Assembly (NCBI GenBank): GCA_964629505.1
Contig: CAZVQR010000026.1
Location: forward strand, 1-9,430
DNA: 9,430 nucleotides
Direction: 5' to 3'
Source: 2-02-FULL-44-35 sp964629505
GTDB lineage: Bacteria > Patescibacteriota > Minisyncoccia > Phycocordibacterales > DSPV01
A program made the position numbers and the translations under genes. The notes under the pieces were generated by a model that had not been told where the DNA came from, ran no database searches, and saw only the letters and a program-made list of their open reading frames with translations. This document shows positions 5,635 through 9,430 of this stretch, piece by piece. The stretch's first letter is position 1. Every line of letters starts with the position of its first letter.

Positions 5635-5642
5635 GGTAAAAT

Positions 5643-6677
5643 ATGAAAATTTTAGAAAATGTTGCGCTCAAAGAATTAACGACTTTCAAAGTGGGCGGCT
5701 GCGCCCGCTATTTTTGCGCGGCAAAGAATTTAGGAGAAGTAGCGGAGGCGGCCGCTTTTGCTAGCAAGCAAAAGCGGCCGCTCTTTGTTTTGGGCGGCGG
5801 CTCTAATATCTTAGTCGCCAGCGCCGGCTTCCCCGGTTTGGTTATGAAAATGGACATTTTAGGCATGGAATTTGTTGAAAAAATTGGCGGCAAAGTGGAG
5901 GTCATTGTCGGCGCCGGCGAAAATTGGGACGATTTAGCGCGCTTGACGGTGGAAAAAAATCTTCACGGTTTGGAAAACCTATCGCTGATTCCCGGTTCGG
6001 TCGGCGCCGCGCCGGTCCAAAACATCGGTGCTTACGGTGCCGAGGCGGCCGAGGCGATTTCTTTCGTTGAAGTTTTTGACAAACGGATTTTAAAAGTAAA
6101 AATTTTGAACAAAAAAGCTTGCCGGTTTAGCTATCGTGACAGTGTCTTCAAAAAACCGGCTGGCAAAAATTTTATCATTACTCGCGTCGGTTTTTTGCTA
6201 AAGAAATCTGAGAAAAAAATGCCATTCAAAACTGATTACCCCGATGTTCAACAATGGTTGAAGCGAGAAAAAATTTCTAAACTCACACTTTCGGATATTC
6301 GACGGGCGATTGTGGAAATCCGGACAAAGAAATTGCCCAATCTAGCCGAAGTTGGAACAGCTGGTTCTTTTTTTAAGAATCCGATTATTACTAACGTCCA
6401 ATTTGCAAAACTTCAAGCTTCGTTCCCTGATTTACCCGGTGTGGTTATGGGCAAGAATAAAGTAAAAGTTTTTTTGGCTTGGATTTTGGATAAAATTTGC
6501 GAGCTCAAAGGTTTTTCGGTTGGCAAAGTCGGTCTTCACGAAAAACAACCATTAGTCGTGGTCAATTATGGCGGTGCAACGGCTGAAGAAATAAAATCAT
6601 TTGCCGAAGGAATCGCCATCATAGTCAAAGAAAAAACTGGACTGGCAATTGAACGGGAAGTGGAGTATGTTGGGTAA
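5643..6677 (+). CDS. murB: UDP-N-acetylenolpyruvoylglucosamine reductase
   Basis: A cytoplasmic flavoenzyme that reduces UDP-GlcNAc-enolpyruvate to UDP-MurNAc with NADPH, the second committed step of peptidoglycan synthesis. The 344 residues show ELTTFKVGG (11-19), the FAD-binding LGGGSNILV (50-58), IPGSVGAAPVQNIGAYGAE (116-134), YRDSVFK (164-170), GSFFKNP with the proton-donor Ser242 (241-247), and a C-terminal catalytic Glu in IEREVEYVG (Glu339). The YRDSVFK motif and the length are those of type I MurB. The start at 5643 is set by GGGGG 6 nt upstream and by the conserved N-terminus; translation may be controlled by the leader hairpin. Residues 36-47 are written by a perfect 15-bp DNA palindrome, yet the family motif that follows is intact. 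murD starts one base after its TAA. Confidence 0.96.
   Translation: MKILENVALKELTTFKVGGCARYFCAAKNLGEVAEAAAFASKQKRPLFVLGGGSNILVASAGFPGLVMKMDILGMEFVEKIGGKVEVIVGAGENWDDLARLTVEKNLHGLENLSLIPGSVGAAPVQNIGAYGAEAAEAISFVEVFDKRILKVKILNKKACRFSYRDSVFKKPAGKNFIITRVGFLLKKSEKKMPFKTDYPDVQQWLKREKISKLTLSDIRRAIVEIRTKKLPNLAEVGTAGSFFKNPIITNVQFAKLQASFPDLPGVVMGKNKVKVFLAWILDKICELKGFSVGKVGLHEKQPLVVVNYGGATAEEIKSFAEGIAIIVKEKTGLAIEREVEYVG
5748..5781. repeat. Perfect 15-bp palindrome inside murB
   Basis: GCGGCCGCTTTTGCT (5748-5762), loop AGCA, then the exact complement (5767-5781). It is read in frame as AAAFASKQKRP, a surface-type helix just before the FAD-binding strand. Its arm resembles the arm of the murB leader repeat (CAAAAGCGGCCGC against CAAAAGTGGCCGG, 11 of 13). 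Confidence 0.85.
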
Positions 6678-6678
6678 G

Positions 6679-8049
6679 ATGAAAGATTGGCAAAAATTTT
6701 TCAAAGGCAAAAAGATTACCCAAATGGGCTTGGGGCTTTTGGGGCGCGGGGTGGGGGATGCGGTGTTTCTTGTTCAGCAAGGAGTGGAGCTCTTGGTAAC
6801 AGATTTAAAATCAAAAAAAGAACTTGCCCCGTCTTTGAAAAAGTTGAAAAAATATAACCAGCCCAAGGCTGGCCGGCCTCGGGCCGGAAATATTACTTAT
6901 TGTTTAGGTGGGCACCGGCTAGAAGATTTTAGGAATCAAGATTTTATTTTAAAAGCCGCGGGAGTGCCGCTTGATTCGCCGTTTATCGCCGAAGCAAGAA
7001 AAAATGGCGTGCCGATTGAGATGGACGCGTCGTTATTTTTTAAATTGATGCCGAAGGGTGTGACTTTTATTGGGGTAACCGGTACGAGAGGAAAAACAAC
7101 GACTGCGTATTTGATTTATGAAATGCTGAAAGCCTCAAAGAAAAAAGTTTTTCTGGTTGGAAACATTAAAGACACCGCAACTTTGCCGATTTTGGAAAAA
7201 GTAAAATCGAGTGATTTTGTCGTGGCCGAGCTTGATTCATGGCAACTCCAAGGATTCGGTGAGTCACAAATTTCTCCGCATATTTCGGTGTTTACGACTT
7301 TTTTGTCCGACCATATGAATTATTACAAAGGTGATATGATTTTGTATTTTAAAGACAAAGCGAATATTTTTAAATATCAGAAAAAAGGTGACGTTCTAAT
7401 TTTGGGCGATGGTGTGGTAGAAGCCGCGCGCCACTTGGGAGTTGAGCTTCCAAGTGGCGCGCTGGTTGCTTGTGCTAAAGATTTGCCTAAAAACTGGAAA
7501 CTTAAAATTATTGGCGAACACAATCGCTACAATGCCGCCTGCGCCCTCGCTGTCGCTCGGGTGCTAAAAATTCCCGATGAGATTTCCAGAAAAGCAATAG
7601 AAAATTTCAAAGGCGTTCCCGGTCGGCTTGAATTTTTGCGAGAAATAAGAGGTATTAAAATTTACAATGATACTTGCGCTACTACACCTGATGCGACAAT
7701 AGCAGCCCTCCGAGCCTTAAATACCAAGCAAATAATTTTGATTTTGGGCGGTGCGGACAAAGGACTGGATATGTCGGAACTTATTGCCGAAATTCAAAAA
7801 TATTGTAAGGTGGTGATTTTATTGCCGGGGACGGGAACAGATAAATTAATTTCTAATTCCAAATTTCTAATTTCTAATCAAGTTTTAATTTCTAATGTCA
7901 AAAATTTGAAAGAAGCAGTAAAACAAGCTACAAAAATTTCCAAAAGGGGCGATATCATTTTGTTTAGTCCCGCTTTTGCCTCTTTCGGGATGTTTAAGAA
8001 TGAATATGATAGGGGAGAGCAGTTTGAAAAATTAGTCAAAGGTTTGTAA
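6679..8049 (+). CDS. murD: UDP-N-acetylmuramoyl-L-alanine--D-glutamate ligase
   Basis: A cytoplasmic ATP-dependent ligase that adds D-Glu to UDP-MurNAc-L-Ala. The 456 residues show an N-terminal Rossmann-like domain (GLGLLGRGVGDA, 17-28), the ATP loop GVTGTRGKTTT (132-142), the central AELDSWQL (183-190), HNRYNAACAL (281-290), FKGVPGRLEFL (310-320), and the C-terminal YNDTCATTPDATIAAL (329-344), LILGGADKGLD (354-364) and SPAFASFGMFKNEYDRG (430-446). These last motifs are typical of MurD and separate it from MurC, E and F. The ATG at 6679 directly follows the murB stop; the upstream ATG at 6667 would overlap murB and add four residues. Three repeat insertions lie in the gene: the double palindrome at residues 61-70, a 13-bp palindrome at 250-262 and the LISN repeat at 390-406; each keeps the frame and none touches a catalytic motif. 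Confidence 0.95.
   Translation: MKDWQKFFKGKKITQMGLGLLGRGVGDAVFLVQQGVELLVTDLKSKKELAPSLKKLKKYNQPKAGRPRAGNITYCLGGHRLEDFRNQDFILKAAGVPLDSPFIAEARKNGVPIEMDASLFFKLMPKGVTFIGVTGTRGKTTTAYLIYEMLKASKKKVFLVGNIKDTATLPILEKVKSSDFVVAELDSWQLQGFGESQISPHISVFTTFLSDHMNYYKGDMILYFKDKANIFKYQKKGDVLILGDGVVEAARHLGVELPSGALVACAKDLPKNWKLKIIGEHNRYNAACALAVARVLKIPDEISRKAIENFKGVPGRLEFLREIRGIKIYNDTCATTPDATIAALRALNTKQIILILGGADKGLDMSELIAEIQKYCKVVILLPGTGTDKLISNSKFLISNQVLISNVKNLKEAVKQATKISKRGDIILFSPAFASFGMFKNEYDRGEQFEKLVKGL
6858..6887. repeat. In-frame double-palindrome element, murD copy
   Basis: Two adjoining perfect 6-bp hairpins: CCAGCC, CAA, GGCTGG (6858-6872) and CCGGCC, TCG, GGCCGG (6873-6887). It is read in frame as QPKAGRPRAG (residues 61-70). 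The murC copy at 8798 aligns codon by codon at 24 of 30 bases. Confidence 0.85.
7426..7462. repeat. Perfect 13-bp palindrome inside murD
   Basis: GCGCGCCACTTGG (7426-7438) and its exact complement (7450-7462), extended inward by a G-T and an A-T pair to a 7-nt loop. It is read in frame as ARHLGVELPSGA (residues 250-261), a loop region away from the active site. Confidence 0.8.
7848..7896 (+). repeat. Four copies of AATTTCTAAT inside murD
   Basis: The 10-mer occurs at 7848, 7862, 7869 (overlapping) and 7887. It encodes LISN repeats, giving LISNSKFLISNQVLISN at residues 390-406, just after the LLPGTGTDKL segment of the C-terminal domain. The stretch is more AT-rich than the flanking code and looks like an inserted or expanded simple repeat. 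Confidence 0.8.
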
Positions 8050-8059
8050 AGTTTGCAAA

Positions 8060-9385
8060 GTGAAAGGTATAAACTTTAAAAAAATAAAGCAAGTGTATTT
8101 TATCGGCATCGGCGGGATTGGTATTTCTGCCATCGCGCGGATGTTTTTGCTGGAAGGCAAATCTGTAAGTGGGTCGGATGCGGCGGAAAGTGAGGTGACG
8201 GTTGAGTTGCAGAAACTTGGGGTGAAGATTTCTATCGGTCAACGCGCCGGGAACATTCCTACTGATTGCGATTTGGTGATTTACACCATCGCTGTACCAC
8301 CCGATAATCCTGAATTTGCCGAGGCAAAGAAGCGGGGGATTTTGATGATGAGTTATTCGGAAGCGCTCGGTCTCATTTCCAAAGATAAATACACCATCGC
8401 GGTTTCTGGAACGCACGGTAAAACTACGACGACGGCGATGATTGCGAAAATTATGATTGATGCGGGATTAGACCCGACCGTGATTGTCGGCAGTTTAATA
8501 AAAGACGCGGCTGGCAATCGGACAAATTTTATCGCCGGCAAAAGCGAGTACTTGGTGGTGGAGGCGTGCGAATACAAGCGGTCATTTCTTAATATCAATC
8601 CGAAAATTGTTGTTATCACGAATATAGACGCTGACCACCTTGATTACTACAAAGATATTGACGGCGTTGTAAAGGGATTCAGCGAGTTTGCGGTGAAGGC
8701 GCCGAAAGATGGTTTTGTCGTAACAGACACGAAAGATAAGAATATTAAGTTAGCATTGAAAAAAGTTGTATGCCAGATTGTGGATTATAAAAATCTTCCG
8801 CCCGAGGCGGCCCAGCCTCGGGCTGGAAAGTTACAAGTTCCCGGCAAGCACAACATTGAAAATGCTAAAGCGGCGCTGGCGGTAGCAAAATTACTCGGAA
8901 TTGATGTGGCTATAGCCCAATCCGCTTTGAGCGGATTTAGGGGCAGCTGGCGGCGGTTTGAATTTCGCGGCAAAGCGAAAAACGGCGCTCTTGTCTATGA
9001 CGACTATGGCCATCACCCGACGGAAATTTTGGCGACCCTTGCTGGCGCCCGTGAACTTTTTCCTAAGGGGAAAATTGTCGTAGTTTTTCAGTCGCATCTC
9101 TACAGCCGGACCAAAGACCATATAAAGGCTTTCGGAAAATGTTTCAAAGATGCCGACGAAGTGGTTGTTCTTCCGATTTATCCAGCCCGTGAAAAGGACC
9201 CGGGCGATATTAATTCGGAAATGGTTGTCGCTGAAATCAAAAAAAACGGTCAGTTGGCTTTTTTCGCTCCAAATTTTTCTGATGTCGTTAGCCGCGCGTT
9301 GTCGCTTAGCAAATCGGGCGATTTGATTCTTACCCTCGGCGCCGGCGAAACCAACAAAGTGGCGGATATGTTAATTCAGAAGTGA
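8060..9385 (+). CDS. murC: UDP-N-acetylmuramate--L-alanine ligase
   Basis: A cytoplasmic ATP-dependent ligase that joins L-Ala to UDP-MurNAc, the step between MurB and MurD. The 441 residues show FIGIGGIGISAIA (14-26) in the UDP-binding domain, SGSDAAES (37-44), the ATP loop SGTHGKTTTTAM (116-127), EACEYKRSFL (168-177), TNIDADHLDYY (187-197), PGKHNIENAKAAL (261-273) and the C-terminal VYDDYGHHPTEI (312-323), FQSHLYSRTKDH (343-354), LPIYPAREKDPG (371-382) and LGAGETNKV (426-434). These are MurC signatures. The start is a GTG 10 nt after the murD stop, with no Shine-Dalgarno; it places the GIGGIGIS loop at the usual distance. It is somewhat shorter than E. coli MurC (491). Residues 247-256 come from a double palindrome shared with murD. 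The murB, murD, murC order departs from the biochemical order but is a common type of clustering. Confidence 0.96.
   Translation: MKGINFKKIKQVYFIGIGGIGISAIARMFLLEGKSVSGSDAAESEVTVELQKLGVKISIGQRAGNIPTDCDLVIYTIAVPPDNPEFAEAKKRGILMMSYSEALGLISKDKYTIAVSGTHGKTTTTAMIAKIMIDAGLDPTVIVGSLIKDAAGNRTNFIAGKSEYLVVEACEYKRSFLNINPKIVVITNIDADHLDYYKDIDGVVKGFSEFAVKAPKDGFVVTDTKDKNIKLALKKVVCQIVDYKNLPPEAAQPRAGKLQVPGKHNIENAKAALAVAKLLGIDVAIAQSALSGFRGSWRRFEFRGKAKNGALVYDDYGHHPTEILATLAGARELFPKGKIVVVFQSHLYSRTKDHIKAFGKCFKDADEVVVLPIYPAREKDPGDINSEMVVAEIKKNGQLAFFAPNFSDVVSRALSLSKSGDLILTLGAGETNKVADMLIQK
8798..8826. repeat. In-frame double-palindrome element, murC copy
   Basis: Two hairpins, CCGCC, CGA, GGCGG (8798-8810) and CCAGCC, TCG, GGCTGG (8812-8826), separated by one C. 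It is read in frame as PPEAAQPRAG (residues 247-256). Compared with the murD copy, an A-T pair is replaced by C-G in the first stem and a G-C pair by A-T in the second, so both stems are preserved. Confidence 0.85.
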
Positions 9386-9396
9386 ATTAGTGAGGG

Positions 9397-9408
9397 TTGT
9401 ATCGGACA
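9397..9408. repeat. 12-mer shared in inverted orientation with the murB leader
   Basis: TTGTATCGGACA after murC is the exact complement of 5536-5547 in the murB leader. Both lie outside genes, and both are within about 20 nt of a CGTTTTTA. A match of this length could occur by chance in a window of this size. Otherwise 9386-9430 shows no recognisable gene. Confidence 0.35.
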
Positions 9409-9430
9409 AATGAAAGCCCCAACGTTTTTA

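Noticed and set aside
5531..5764. Plus-strand open frame through the murB leader
   Set aside because: Its sequence is the translated inverted repeat followed by out-of-frame murB; it does not encode the missing mutase domain IV.
8919..8937. 7-bp hairpin AATCCGC, TTTGA, GCGGATT in murC
   Set aside because: The encoded residues fit the normal MurC pattern and a 7-bp stem is within chance, so it was not counted with the palindromic elements.
1..9430. tRNA, rRNA, CRISPR array or insertion sequence
   Set aside because: No cloverleaf, rRNA-like sequence, spaced direct repeats or transposase frame was recognised by eye on either strand.

Overview
The window looks like chromosome of a Candidate Phyla Radiation (Patescibacteria) bacterium, most likely Parcubacteria-like. 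This is inferred from the compact mur genes, weak or absent ribosome-binding sites, a frr / rseP / mur cluster and a diversity-generating-retroelement style reverse transcriptase beside an Avd-like protein. TGA acts as a stop (rseP, murC), so the TGA=Gly code of Gracilibacteria and Absconditabacteria is not in use.

Region 1 (1 to about 2170) is accessory. The left edge holds the first 96 codons of an Avd-like four-helix-bundle protein on the minus strand. It is divergent from a plus-strand reverse transcriptase, and the two start codons touch (CATATG, 286-291). The RT carries a (GA)12 microsatellite inside its catalytic domain. Convergent to the RT is a GC-richer gene of DUF5701 type, a self-contained unit with a consensus promoter, a strong Shine-Dalgarno and an intrinsic terminator. 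No template or variable repeat is visible here, so any retroelement target must lie to the left or elsewhere.

Region 2 (about 2170 to 2541) is a gene graveyard and promoter region. It holds the decayed N-terminus of what looks like a membrane-fusion (efflux adaptor) protein behind an extended -10, then a promoter placed so close to frr that its mRNA would be leaderless.

Region 3 (2542 to 9385) is a plus-strand housekeeping cluster: frr (ribosome recycling), rseP (site-2 protease), a phosphomannomutase/phosphoglucomutase split in two and lacking its last domain, then murB, murD and murC. The mur enzymes make UDP-MurNAc, load L-Ala and add D-Glu in cytoplasmic peptidoglycan precursor synthesis. 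rseP and the mutase fragments overlap by 1 and 4 nt, and the mur genes are packed within 1 to 10 nt.

The most notable structure is a set of palindromic DNA elements scattered through this cluster, both between genes and in frame inside genes. One 30-nt double-hairpin element occurs in murD and in murC at unrelated protein positions. It adds nearly the same peptide (PKAGRPRAG, PEAAQPRAG), and two of its stem pairs differ by compensatory changes. murB has a perfect 15-bp hairpin in its coding sequence, murD a perfect 13-bp hairpin and an AATTTCTAAT repeat cluster, and the murB leader an 18-bp inverted repeat that overlaps its Shine-Dalgarno. This resembles, in principle, the Rickettsia palindromic elements that insert into reading frames.
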